Assembly: GCA_013076295.1 (NCBI GenBank)
Contig: RQOL01000618.1
Coordinates: 806,001 to 870,000 of the forward strand
DNA: 64,000 nucleotides
Source: Sanderia malayensis
Lineage: Eukaryota; Cnidaria; Scyphozoa; Semaeostomeae; Pelagiidae
Reading direction: 5' to 3'
Shown here: positions 1 through 31,831 of the stretch, in pieces
Layout: each line of letters begins with the position of its first letter
How positions within the stretch are numbered: position 1 is the stretch's first letter
The notes under the pieces: generated by a model
What the model was told of the DNA's origin: nothing
What the model saw: only the letters and a program-made list of their open reading frames with translations
Databases searched by the model: none
Translations under genes and position numbers: made by a program

Positions 1-3000
1 GTGCCATCACTATGCTCGGCTACAGAATTGTTGTTGGCCCAATTTTAGGTTTGTTTGTTTTGGAATTTCTTCTCATATACATTGCTTGTCATATATTTCT
101 TTTATTCGCAACAAATGATGTGATGCAAATAACATTGAGATAATAACATAATTTGTATAACGAAGGGTTTAGTAATTTCACGAATGGTTTTCGCAATAGT
201 ATAGTATGTAGTATTTACTGTCAGCTAGGCGAATGCTGTAACTCTAACTGCCTCACTTCACAGCAGTTGCCATATACAACGAGGTTGGTTTTCCCCCCAT
301 TCTCTGTGCCACTGTTTTAACCTAAACAGCATAGGCTCTGCTCTGCACAGCAAACACCTTCATACAACGGACAATGCAACTTGAACGATTGATGTCTATT
401 ACATAGCGATTCTACTGTCTATTTTGTTCAGGTTATTGTCTTTTAGAATTGATTTAATAGATAGCCAAAGTTCCACCCAACTGCTTAAATGTACTTTTTG
501 TTTCCTTTGTTCATTGTAGGGCTAAGGGAACTAGATCCTTCTTATACAAAGTATGTTTTGGACTCTTCTTTAGAGAAATTCCCAGAGGTAGCTATGCCTA
601 ATAATTTATATTCTTTAGGTTGAGAGACAACATTCCCCTCTCGTGATATACAGCTTTTTATCTCACAAATATTGTTGTTTTTTTCAGGGTGCCATTTTTT
701 TGTACTACGCTGGACGATTGGAACAGGTTCACGGGCGATTTGAAGAGGTATTTTAATTGATCAGTTCTCTATTGTGCTTAATCGGTAATGCGATAGTTTT
801 AGCTGCAGAGGTTGGCAATTTGCGACTGATTCGCGGTCATTTTCTCTATCACAGGCAATTAGAAAATACCAGCTTGCGGTTTCTGTGACCGTCGACTGGA
901 AACAGGTGCATCATGTGTGCTTTTGGGAGTTGATGTGGAGTCATAGGTTTGCAATCTTGCGTTATAGTGCATTAATTCTTTGAATAAACGCTCTATTTCA
1001 GACGCTTTTCTAGTACACGCTGTCGGCCAATACAGGTCCCGTTAATAGACTATCCTCGCAAGCCTGATAAGAATGCTAACCGCCCAAGGCATCTATTTGA
1101 CATTGAACATGTTTAATGGGCTAGGCAGAGTATCTTGCCTTGCCCTGTTGTCCGGGCCTTGTAATTTGAAAGGGAAATAATGGAAATCCCATAATTACAA
1201 ATACTGTATGCACACTTTTTTATAAGAATACCTTGATTTATGCTGAGCCTCGACCTCTTCTATTGCTATTCTTCAATTTCCATTTTTGGGTGATTTTAAG
1301 CCTCAATACCCTTATAGACTCTATGCTATAACAAATGTGTACTTATGTCTTTAATAGTGTTCGTTGAAATTGTACCGTGTTGCTTACAGTAAAAACCCAC
1401 ATATAAAAACTAACCAATCAAGTCTGTTCAAAGCAATAAAAGAAAGAATAGCCTATTGTTTTATAAGAATAAGCTGGATGCAAAGTTTACAAGTTCTTAT
1501 ATGTGGGCTTTTGCTGTAGCTTGTATCAACTAACTCATGTAAAGGATTATATTGCATGCGTTGGACTTTGAAATATTTTACAATAAAGTCGTGTTCTGTT
1601 GCCTCGTTAGTCTTCAAGGAAAATGGACAGATGCTGTGAAATATGCAAACATCTTAACTGAAGAGAGTAAATGGTCGAAGGTGAGTATCTCCATCATTAA
1701 ATTGTTATCCCGGGTTTATCATTCGACTATTTATTTTTCCACTGTTTTTCACTATTTTTGTCTTTCATTTATCATCACCATCATCACCATCATCATTATC
1801 ATCATTATTATGACATGATGCATGCTAACTCTGTTGTATTGCATAACCTTGCAGACCGCATACCTGTACTTTGAAGGCTGTTTCAAACTAATGGAAATGT
1901 TCGAAAAGTCGAACAGCCTCGATTGGAGTCATCCTAGTGACGAAGAACCCATTATTGAGATATTCAGGTGGGCTTTTTAGCAGCATATCTACCACATTGC
2001 CACACTGTTCGCTGAATGTACAATAGAATCTCAATATAACGACCCATCCGTTGTATGACATTGTTCTTGGCATAACGAGTTTATTCGCCCCTTAGTCGGC
2101 CTGTATGCAGTGTTTTCAACATTTCTTTCCCCAGGCGGGTTCCTGAGTACAAACAGAGGGTTGCTGGCAAATCGATCCCGTTTGAGAAATTTGCAGTATA
2201 CAAGGCTGACAAATATTTAACGCAAAATAGACGACTAGTTTTACCTGGCTTGGTAAGAAGTTTGCTTTATGAAGAAACGAACGTATGGTATGGACGTGAA
2301 GTTTTAAATGCCATGGTGATGGACTATAAATGATTTGTTTTCTGTATTTTTATCAACAGGAGGCAATTTACTTGTGGAATGGTTTCTCCATGTGTGGATA
2401 TCGAAAAGAAGTGATGGAGCATTTTCTCAAGCTGATCAAGACTGCACTGGCTGATTTGGACCGCTTGAAAGGTCTGAACACTTACACAAATACATTTTTA
2501 AGCTAGAAAATACTTTGATAAAAAAATATTAAAGTTGTACCTTACTTTAGAGCTCACTCTAAGTAAGTCATAGTCTTGATAATTATATAACCAATTACTA
2601 ATTTTTCCCCGTGTTTGATTCACGAAGGTTTAACTGTGGCTGATTAAATGACAATGTTTGTTCAAATTCAACTATCCTCTGAATTTATTTCTTCCACACC
2701 AACAACTGTGTTGTTATCTTGTCGTTGTAGATTCGAACCCATTCTTCATCGATGAGTATTGCCTATGCAAATTGCTGCAAGGTATGTGTTTGCGATATCT
2801 CGACCGCCCAAATGAGGCAGAAGACTGTTTTCAAGAGGTCGTAGACAGGTAACCTGATTAGAGTTATTCATTGTTAACTAAAAAGGATCTAATCTGATAG
2901 TGTAGTTTATCGCGCAATGCTTTTCACAAACATTCTTACATTAAATGCTTTTGCTTGGCCTAAAGATTAATAAACGGCTTTTATTTTATACGTCACGACG

Positions 3001-4083
3001 AATTTTTTTGTTTTCCATTTCCCGGAGGTCTTTTCTTGAAAGTACTGCGCGTTTTTCAGGAGGGGTGTTTTAAATAATAGGTTGTTTATTGAATTTATTG
3101 CCCCACGGAAAGTGGGAGCCCTATATAGACCAGGTTGCAATGGCTTGAGCCTTCAAATCTCAAATTATTGCATTATTCGAATTTTTTGTCGTTATTCAAG
3201 TTTGAACTGTTTTTTTTTTCAAATCTTAAACCTGCTTAACTGGCTGCACTGCAGAAGGCGTTAATCTGAAGAGAGGCTTTTAAATGATGGCATTCCTTTT
3301 TCAAAACATTGGCTGTGTGAAGAGATAAAGATCTTCCTGTGTGGTACTTTGTGTTATGATTCACATACATTGGCTAATTAATATAACGGTTCTATTCTTC
3401 TTCCAGTGGAAATCACCTGAAGCTGGACAAATACTTGGCACCATATGCCTACGCTGAGATTGGCTATCTCTATCGATCGCTTGGCAAGTACAAAGAGGCT
3501 ATTAAACAACTGGAAAAGCTCAGGTCTGTTGTGATAGTTATTTTATTTTCGTGCTTGATGAAACGATGCCTTTCCTGGTCGATAAACGCTGAACCAAAAA
3601 TCTTTTTGCTAAATTGTGCTTGGGCATAGTTGGGGTGGCTGGGTGATTCGTTCACTGTGTGTACCGTAGTGTTTCCCGTAAACGCCCCGTTTAAAATCTA
3701 GAAAATTCAATAAACGCCCGGGTGCGTTTATTTTATTCGTTGTCAAGTTCTTAATCCGGGTGTTTGTTATACCAAGATGTCACTGTGCTTAGATCCTAGT
3801 TTTAATTGACATTGCCTGAGCTACTCCGCTTGATTTCCATAGGAAGCGGTATTCAAAGTATAGCTTGGAAAGTCGCCTACACTTTAGACTTCATTCGAAT
3901 CTCGAAGCAATGAAAGAAGAAGGCGAACGACAGTCAGACAAAGATTTAAGCGATGCTGACGAAGATTCATTTTTCGACATAACCGATGACTTATGTCCGC
4001 CCGCCTTGTCTGAACCAACAGATGAAAGTACCAATCAGGGTTCATATGCGGTAGTTAGCGTTGGCAGGGAAACCTCCGTTTAA
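1..4083 (+). CDS. TTC39: Tetratricopeptide repeat protein 39-like (TTC39A/B), 5'-truncated by the window edge
   Basis: This is the C-terminal part of a TTC39/IML2-family (DUF3808) protein; I recall no firm biochemical activity beyond TPR-mediated scaffolding. Exons read as <1-48, 520-587, 688-747, 855-946, 1611-1680, 1855-1967, 2135-2252, 2360-2471, 2731-2848, 3407-3523 and 3843-4083. Every junction is GT-AG and phase-consistent. Family landmarks appear in order: [71 protein letters not shown], a TPR-like [19 protein letters not shown], then [10 protein letters not shown] just before an acidic, serine-rich tail ending at TAA 4083. Mid-protein landmarks fit TTC39A/B better than TTC39C. The first visible exon enters in phase from left of the window, so the start codon is not present. 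Introns are mostly 100-700 bp. The assignment rests on remembered human TTC39 sequences, not on a search. Confidence 0.88.
1387..1516. mobile_element. 130-bp TA-flanked MITE in a TTC39 intron
   Basis: The terminal inverted repeats run CAGTAAAAACCCACATATAA at the left and TTATATGTGGGCTTTTGCTG at the right, flanked by TA on both sides (1385-1386, 1517-1518). TA duplication and short length are typical of Tc1/mariner-type non-autonomous elements. A diverged relative lies at about 4256-4404. Confidence 0.7.
1766..1815. repeat. (ATC)n-type microsatellite in a TTC39 intron
   Basis: Runs of ATC, CATCACC and ATT triplets about 50 bp long lie within the intron between the exons ending at 1680 and starting at 1855. 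Confidence 0.75.
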
Positions 4084-4255
4084 ATCAATAGTCGTGTTTC
4101 TACCCTCTGTCCCTGTATTGTATATTCTACTATCTGTCCCTGTATTCTCGTTTAACTGTTTATTGTTGTCTAATAGACAACAAAAATGCAGTTCAACTTT
4201 TACAGTGTAGAATCGTATAGTATGAAATAATATTGCATAGTGGTATTTTAGTATC

Positions 4256-4404
4256 CAGTAAAAACCCGCATATAAAAGACAGTGGATAAAGAACCTCCAG
4301 GGTGATAGTTTTTCTCAAGGCAATGGAAGAAACAATAGCTTATTGTTTTTAAGCAACAAATTGGATATAAAATGTGCAAGTTCTTATATGCGGTTTTTTA
4401 CTAT
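4256..4404. mobile_element. Second, diverged copy of the CAGTAAAAACCC MITE
   Basis: The left end reads CAGTAAAAACCCGCATATAA and the right end TTATATGCGGTTTTTTACTA, the same hairpin family as 1387-1516. It lies about 170 bp after the TTC39 stop codon and so probably in or near the 3' UTR. The flanking TA is less clear than in the first copy. Confidence 0.55.
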
Positions 4405-4789
4405 GACGATCTCTGTTCACGACACTCAGCATAGCAAACTACCCTTGAACGCTTCATAGTATAATATCTACCATTGGTTTAACGAAATTTCCTCCCTATA
4501 TAGCGATTCCTATTCAAGGCTGACAATATAAGGACTGTATTTAATAGGATATACATCCTCAGCCTTATCATTCGTTGTCATGCAATGCCGCATAGGCTGC
4601 ATGATTTTTATTGGCAACATTGATTTTTATTTATTATATATGCCATATCCATATTTTTGCACTGTTCAGTATGAGATTATGTTTTATAAATAGTTAAGAA
4701 TAGTCTTGTAAATGATAAAAGGAAGCCATTGCCTACCGAAGGGAGGGTGGAGAAGGGGTAGCTAAACGTGGGGCTGTGCCCCATTAAGG

Positions 4790-5112
4790 GCCTGTTTATT
4801 TGAGCAGAGCCAGCTCTGGTAGACGGGCCAACCCATTTGAGCGAAATCCCACCAGCTTAAAAAATCATAGTGAAAAGTATATCGTTTTTCAAATTTAGTT
4901 TACATGGGTACCGGGTAAGCCTGGGTGACGAAGGTCTCACCGTCAGACTATTGGGAACCCACTTATCCAAGATGAAAACATCTATGAAACTCAAATTGCC
5001 CGCCTGGTCAGCTGTGAAATCACGAAATACGCATGCGTTGATTATAGTTGTGTTAGCTCGGGATTTGAACGACCATGTAAATCCCGGTTGGAAATTGATC
5101 GCTCAGGCTTGA
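4790..5112. repeat. Dispersed repeat, copy 1 (copy 2 at 48830-49205)
   Basis: Several blocks match 48830-49205 in the same order and spacing: GTAGACGGGcca, GAGCGAAATCC, CCCACTTATCC, AACTCAAATTGCC and AACGACCATGTAAA. The short ORF across it (4870-5112) has no counterpart frame in copy 2, so it is treated as non-coding. It is probably an old transposon; I could not fix its ends. From 5113 to 5689 I see no gene. Confidence 0.55.
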
Positions 5113-5689
5113 GCATGATATCACATAATTTGAATGAACACTTCCTAGTATTATAACAGGAGGCAGCTATCTTTTCTCTTATCAACGGCTATGTCAACAA
5201 ATTGTTGATAAATTTTAATTTTATTGATTAAATTGCATTACTTCAACAACCAATATTGCATTTATGTATCTTAAAAATTTGATTAACTCAAGCTTTTCGC
5301 AATTTGCTTTCTGCATTAGTGTACATATATCCCTTCATGCTATTGCTGCTGCGTAGCGAAGTGTCTGTGCAGCAGAATATAACCGAGCCCTTTTCGACAA
5401 AAGCTGTGTTCTTTTTTGTGTTTGTTTGTTAGTTTGCATTTGTGCAATTCTAGCCTGGGCGTAGCCTCACATCCTCCAACGCTAACATGAAAAAAAATAA
5501 AGGTTAATCAAAGGATTAAAGGCAAACATAGGCTAATAAAGCACACTGCATTTGCAAACGTCATAATATTTCAAAATAGCATTTTAGACACATTACTGAT
5601 GCTGAATTTATTTCTACACGTAATTTAGGATCATGTCTCACTTAAGTGTTTTGAAGAAATGTTTTTACAGGACAATTGCAAAAAGAAAT

Positions 5690-6919
5690 TTACTCAAATA
5701 TAAAAAATCGACCTCGTATGAATTGTCTGTTCGTTCTCGAGGCTTCAATTTGTTGCTTGTATTTCTGAAGTTTTGAATGAAAAGGATTACTGCAGGTTTT
5801 TTTATAATTAAAAACTTCAGAAAGTGTCATAATATTTTGTTTTTTAAACTTTTCAGAATTTAATTCAGTGCAAATTTCACAATGGATGTCAGATTTTGCA
5901 CTAGAATCTTTTGAATAATGCAACTTCCATGCAAAATATTCATTGTACGCAGTATCATTGGTATTAAGATAATTTAGATAATCAGCTAAAGCCTTTATTG
6001 ATACGAACTTGCTTGTATCAATGTAAGAGCCAGGAATAGCCAATCCATCATAATTGGCTCCCATTACAACAGGAACTGTATCATGCACGATTCTTCCCCA
6101 GTATTTCTCCGTTACATAGTCTTGGCAAAAATCATTTTCAAAAGCCAAATAAAACTTGTAACTGGAAAGTTGTTTTTCACATTCAGGAGTGTTATACTGA
6201 CACGTTCCTTGATTGTAGAATTTTCGTTTGCATCTACCATATACAGTAAGTGGAACATATTCTTGAAGTTCTAATGCATATTTCTCTCTCATTGTGACAC
6301 AATGGCTCACTGCCCAAGCAATCATATGCTTTTTCTCAGCTGCATAATTCTTCAAAGGTCCCTTTACCTCAGGAACTGGCCTGTATTTTCCATATGGTAT
6401 TGGAACATTAGAACTTCTACTGAACGTTGCTGTCCAGTTGAAAATCTGTTTGTATGGCACATAAATCAAACTGTTTCGTGGATTTTCATGACTAAGGAAA
6501 ATCCATTTTTGTTTCTGTGGAACGTTTTGTCTTTCGGATTCAAGTTTCTCTGCAGTGTAATGCGCATTTCTTGCCACATCTCTTGCATGAAAAATTACAG
6601 CATCAACTTCTGTTATCCTCGACTTATCGTATGTCATTATGCAATGATATTTACAATTAATATCTTGGATATATGTTTCCAATCTTTTGCCCTCGATACC
6701 ATGCCAATGTTGGCCACCATGTAATGTTGTGTAGTAAAGAATTACCTTTTTTGTCCTGTTGGGCGAATTGGCTCCTATGGGAGATAGGCTTCGGGAGCCT
6801 ATTTGCTGCAGTTTTGTTGTTGAAAAAATTTTCAAGTAGTAAATGAAGATGAAAGTTACTATACAAATCGCTATAATACAGCATGATAATATGCGTTTAT
6901 ATCTTAACCTCATTTTCAC
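5690..6919 (-). CDS. Alpha-1,3-fucosyltransferase, GT10 family (intronless)
   Basis: This 409-residue type II membrane enzyme should transfer fucose from GDP-fucose to N-acetylglucosamine or related acceptors in the Golgi. Residues 1-8 are basic and cytoplasmic, and about 10-29 form a signal-anchor helix, followed by a short stem. The GT10 core has SHENP (143-147), YGRC (227-230), and the diagnostic donor-binding stretch FEN (260-262) with DYVTEK (267-272), then TVPVVMG and the late YFAWK. Sequons include N54RT, N161WT and N321DT. Length is close to animal GT10 enzymes. The gene has one exon and starts 228 bp from PI4KA in divergent orientation. GT10 membership is secure; the exact linkage (FUT4/7/9-like or core alpha-1,3) cannot be decided by eye. 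Confidence 0.93.
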   Translation of the reverse strand: MKMRLRYKRILSCCIIAICIVTFIFIYYLKIFSTTKLQQIGSRSLSPIGANSPNRTKKVILYYTTLHGGQHWHGIEGKRLETYIQDINCKYHCIMTYDKSRITEVDAVIFHARDVARNAHYTAEKLESERQNVPQKQKWIFLSHENPRNSLIYVPYKQIFNWTATFSRSSNVPIPYGKYRPVPEVKGPLKNYAAEKKHMIAWAVSHCVTMREKYALELQEYVPLTVYGRCKRKFYNQGTCQYNTPECEKQLSSYKFYLAFENDFCQDYVTEKYWGRIVHDTVPVVMGANYDGLAIPGSYIDTSKFVSIKALADYLNYLNTNDTAYNEYFAWKLHYSKDSSAKSDIHCEICTELNSEKFKKQNIMTLSEVFNYKKTCSNPFHSKLQKYKQQIEASRTNRQFIRGRFFIFE

Positions 6920-7147
6920 TTTTTCTTAGGCCCCCCGTTTACACTGTACCGGTCAAATAAAGCCGTTCAAGTTGCGTCGAATGTTTTGCGCATGCGTCAG
7001 TCCCCCCATTTTCTATGACGGCAGCCTTTGTATTGTGTTTGTGTCGTTCTTTTTCCTTCCCTGTTCCCTGTTTATTTGTTCGTGTCGTGATATGATGGAT
7101 GTCACTGCAGTGCAGACAGAACAAGGTTCCAATTATTAACAAGCAAA
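6920..7147. promoter_or_regulatory. Short divergent (bidirectional) promoter between FUT and PI4KA with an NRF-1-like site
   Basis: Only 228 bp separate the two start codons, so both promoters and both 5' UTRs must fit here or the genes have further 5' exons. TGCGCATGCG at 6987-6996 is a near-consensus NRF-1 palindrome, often found in housekeeping divergent promoters. GC is higher here than in the surroundings and there is no clear TATA box. The site is seen in the sequence; its use is inferred. Confidence 0.5.
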
Positions 7148-27847
<20,700 letters not shown>

Positions 27848-28264
27848 ATCAGCGTTGGTAGGCGCAGAAGACTATGTACTAATCCATTGTATTTATAAAT
27901 GTGTTTTAATTTTAATTTAACCGGAGATAACAACGAATATATAAATATATAAGTTTCGAAAGGTGGGAGGGAGTGCCAAACGGCCATGTACTATTTGTAG
28001 AATTTAATTTACAATATAAAATTCAATGCGTGTAATAAATGTCCAAATGCATTTTATCTTGCAGTGCCAATCATTGCGTATTTTTCTCTTTTTCTCTTTT
28101 CTTATAAAATCCTGGATTTTCATTCATATTCTGAAATAGGTATAACAAGGCTCTTTAAAATAAGGATTGAATAAGTTAAACATTTAACTTAAGCAAATGG
28201 ATGAATGGAGATATTTCCAATGCCTCACCAATTGTATTGCAAAGCACGTGTCAGCTTTCAAAGG

Positions 28265-28938
28265 TCATTCTCCTTGAACAAATGTCTTTTTTCCCATTCG
28301 ATTTGCGTTTTCGAGTAACGCCACCTATCACCTAAAGGTTAAAAAGTAAATGGATTTAGAGATGTATAATATAAAATTTATCAATTTATGAAGACCTAGT
28401 ATGCTGAAAATAAGAAATTTATTACTGTAATATTACTGTAAGAAATAAGCACTTACAAGGCAACAGATAGGAGTCCTCTTCTCTGTTTTCGTTCTTTGAT
28501 TTCTTTTTTTCTAATTGCGGTCTTTTATAATAGGAGAATGGTAAAATATCTGAGGATGAGAGGAAGGAAAATGTTTTATTTCACCATCTTTCCAAATATG
28601 AAATTAAATGAAATCAACAATATGAACCAAATAGGCAGTGAAATTACCGAGTGCCAGAACCATGGAGCTTAGCCCTGTTTTCTGTTCTTCAGCATTCTTC
28701 TCTCTAACTGCAACCAATTGACATATCTTAGCAAGAAACGTAGAAATTAATGACTGAAACTTACTCCTATCATAATGACTGAAAGTTGAATAATTAGATA
28801 CAGTAGATATAGACCTTAAATTGGCCTAACAATGACTTACCTGATCCAAGACGGTGCAGATATGGCCTAGCCTTCGTGTTCTTTTTCAGCAATCTTCTCT
28901 CCAATTGAGTAGCAGCCAACTTGTTCTTCAGAGGAAAA
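28265..28938 (-). CDS. Small basic protein of unknown function (four 3' exons modelled)
   Basis: On the minus strand four exons join with matching phases and canonical splice sites: 28938-28841, 28707-28648, 28510-28457 and 28331-28265 (TGA). The product segment runs FPLKNKLAATQLERRLLKKN, then a lysine/glutamate-rich helix-like part with EKKKSKNENREEDSYLLP, and ends in an aromatic CDRWRYSKTQIEWEKK motif. It is strongly charged, with no signal peptide or membrane helix. A possible first exon starts at ATG 29648 (MSLGTFGNFKLAMVQLTKR, donor GTGAGC), but its phase does not join directly to 28938, so an exon is missing or the start differs. I do not recognise the family. The gene is convergent with PI4KA, 417 bp from its stop. 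Confidence 0.5.
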
Positions 28939-30386
28939 CTGAAAATGGGAGAAGCACTCGTATTTATACTTGAACAGCTAAGAATTCTGGGTACCATGTA
29001 TGTAATCATGAGTACCAAATATGGTATTCACGAGGAACGGAGATGTAATAATTTTACCATACTTCGATTACCCCAAGGTGAAGGAACAATACGCTTTTCA
29101 CAATGATAGCAAGCATTTGCACGAGCAGGTTAAGAATTCAACATGCCAACTAGTCCCTTGATGTAGCTCTTATTCAAGGCTACAATGCAAACATGGGTGC
29201 ATTCTTCATACAAATATGCAGTTATTCAATGCCACACCAAAATACTTCACAACATGTCAATATTACCATGAGCATGCGCACTTCTGCAGTGCCCACGTGT
29301 AAGCCGTGAAGGTATCTTTTGGACAACCTTTATAGTACTGCATGATAAGAACAAATGAGCCACAAACATTCGAGGAACGCGACTATTCAGCTTAGTTGGC
29401 TTGAAGACGAAACCTCGGGAAGACGTTTGGTTTCTTCTTCAGCAATTAATTAACTAATTAGTGAAAAAATAAAATCATTATTAGAAGCAGAAGAAACTGA
29501 TTGATTTCCGGTTCCGATAATTTTACGGCACAAACGCCGTAAAGTTATCTTCCCCGGGTGACTTTGCCGTTGCTGAGCTGTCACTTTGCTCACCCTCTTT
29601 GTAAGTTGTACCATTGCCAATTTGAAATTGCCGAAAGTTCCCAGTGACATTGCACAACGGCTAACCAGCCACCAAACACAGAGGTATCATAACGTATTCA
29701 TTCTCAACACAAGTAGCTCAAATAGACTTGAATAAGGTACAAAAATCCACAAAAGATTGCCTTGTGGAGATGGGCAAGGAAATAGAGAAGCGGCTCGAGA
29801 TCAACTGAGGCAAAGGTTCGAACCCGAGGCCTGCCTTGCCTATTTTTAACAACGTCTCGCCGGGAATATCCTTGCGACACAACGCTTGCGCATATCCACT
29901 AATTGTATCTCATCATCATTTTATAAACCTGAGTTCACATTTAAAGTGCCCCTACACCTTATTTTTTTATTGGCTAAAACTATAGATTCGAATGCGCTGA
30001 TTCTGAATCCGTTTATATTTTTTTGATATGACAAGTAGTTTTTGAGATACGAGGCAACGCGTGCCACTTTTTCGTGGTCAACTTTTAGGACCGTAATTTA
30101 CCTACTATGACATCATAGTAGGTAAACTCCAATGTAGTGGCTGCTCGTTGTATTCAGTGGCGGCGGGCGTAGGCCTACATTCAGTATAATAAATAGTGTT
30201 TGCGTTGCGCTTTTGTCGTGTCTCGTTATGTGTATTCGTGGGTATTTGTGCAATTTTGGTGATCAGAATCGAATAGAAAGTTTCCATGAATTAACATTCT
30301 TTGTCGGATAGTAGTTCATGACAGTAGGGATTGCAGTGCCGAGGAATGCGAAGATGGCGAGGGGATAGGATTGATCGTATCGTAGA

Positions 30387-31240
30387 TAGAGGCAAAAATG
30401 GCCAACCAACTGAACAAATATAACCTGAAGATAAATGCTACAAAAACAGAGAGGTACAAAATACCAAGACCACCTCCACCCGAACCGGCACCACCAACAC
30501 CAGCAGAACTGTTAGAACACCGAAATAATAGGTTTAATTGGTCTGCGTTAGACTGGTTAGTCACCTATAAACCACCTATACCGGAAAATAAATCACCTAA
30601 TTGGGCAAACTGCAAACTACTGGGATCTTTATTAGATACAACCAAAGATATCGACAGGAGAAAAATACTAACAATTAGCAGCATGCAAACATACGACCAA
30701 ACATATAAATCAAAGAGAATAAGCACAGAACTGAAAATCAGAACATTCAACACCTATTCTGCCAGTATATTTTTATACAATTCAGAACTCTGGGCTCTAA
30801 CTGAAACCATGCAAAACAACATCGATGCATTTCACAGGAAATTATTACGTAGAGTGATTGATATTAGGTGGCCAAGAATAATATCAAATGTAGATTTATA
30901 TGCCAAAGTCAACACTGAAAAGTGGAGTAAGACGATACAGAGAAGAAGACTAAATTGGTTGGGACATATGATGAGGCTAGACGAACAAACACCTGTCAGA
31001 CTCTCCCTAACAGAAGCACTGTCAGATGTACACAGGAAAGTTGGAAGACCCACTCTGACATGGCTAAAACTTATTCAGAAAGATCTCGACCTTGTGAACA
31101 CTAATTTAAACATAGATAAAACAACACCTACTGAAGTAATTAATAGACTGATAAAATTGACTGAAAACAGAGCGAATTGGAGGAGGATGATAAGGGACAT
31201 TATGGCAGTTAACTGCTGAACATGTATAGATGATGATGAT
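30387..31240 (+). mobile_element. 5'-truncated non-LTR retrotransposon (LINE ORF2 tail) nested in the Kolobok-like element
   Basis: A perfect 10-bp target duplication GTATCGTAGA flanks it (30377-30386, 31241-31250), and the 3' end is a (GAT)n tail. The open frame 30398-31219 reads as the region after the RT palm: LLGSLLDTTKDIDRRK, TFNTYSASIFLYNSELWALT and RRRLNWLGHMMRLDEQTPVR, with GRPTLTWLKLIQKDL near the end. This is the typical C-terminal part of RTE/Jockey-like ORF2 proteins copied from hosts with (ATG/GAT)n tails. The frame is intact over 273 codons, so the insertion may be young. Confidence 0.88.
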
Positions 31241-31486
31241 GTATCGTAGAGCAAAGCAAAGCAGATCGTTGATAGTGATACCGATGAAGGAGAAACCTGA
31301 TGCATTTGATGCCATTTGGCTGAGAACTCTTTCAGTCAAAGCCATGAAAGAGATGTGAGCAAGAAAAGAAATGTTGAAAGAAAACTTTCTGGGCATTTGA
31401 CTAGATCTGAATTATTATCTTTTTGTTGTGTTTGTGATGAAGCAAAAGTGTATATCAAAATTCAATATACGCAATAATTTAGGCCA

Positions 31487-31831
31487 TCATATCCGTGTCA
31501 GTCTAAACCTTTGGGGTTTGAGGAAGCTTGAAACGATTCGATTTTCATTTGGAACAGCAAGTGTAGAAAATCTGCTACACAATTCCTTATTACTACACAT
31601 GAATTTCGTTATTGTACCGAAATTATTGCGCTTTGTTGTTTGATTTATTTCATTCATGATGAGGCGTCCATAGAATTTCTTCCGTCGTTGCGAATTGATG
31701 AAATCTATCCATCTCCTTCTCCTCACAGTTTTAGGGCGATCATTCTGATAAAGCAGAATTTTGTGAAGCCATACAAATTTTGATTTATCGGGTGTATTTC
31801 CATGGGCTAGCAAAACACATCGATATGGCAT
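31487..31831 (-). pseudogene. THAP zinc-finger domain remnant of the Kolobok-like transposase
   Basis: The N terminus begins MPYRCVLLAHGNTPDKSKFV, and continues with LHKI, DRPKTVRRRRWIDFINSQRR and a FMCSNKEL... segment, the order expected of a THAP C2CH DNA-binding domain (M-P-x-x-C, RW-DF-N, C-S-x-H-F). Key positions are decayed: the second Cys after GC is lost (LLAHG) and the final C-x-x-H-F is CSNKEL. It is a degenerate DNA-binding domain next to the right terminal repeat, as expected for the 5' end of the transposase gene. Confidence 0.65.

Noticed and set aside
1552..1818. 88-codon open frame taken as a separate small protein
   Set aside because: Only 1611-1680 is coding, as an internal TTC39 exon; the ends are intron sequence, including the ATC microsatellite.
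6302..6724. 140-codon plus-strand open frame inside the fucosyltransferase gene
   Set aside because: Antisense shadow of the GT10 reading frame, which is full-length with all family motifs.
29769..29850. tRNA-like stretch with GGCAAGG...CCTTGCC ends and a GGTTCGAACCC box
   Set aside because: The T-stem does not pair beyond two bases and no proper D or anticodon arms form; at most a tRNA-derived SINE remnant or chance.
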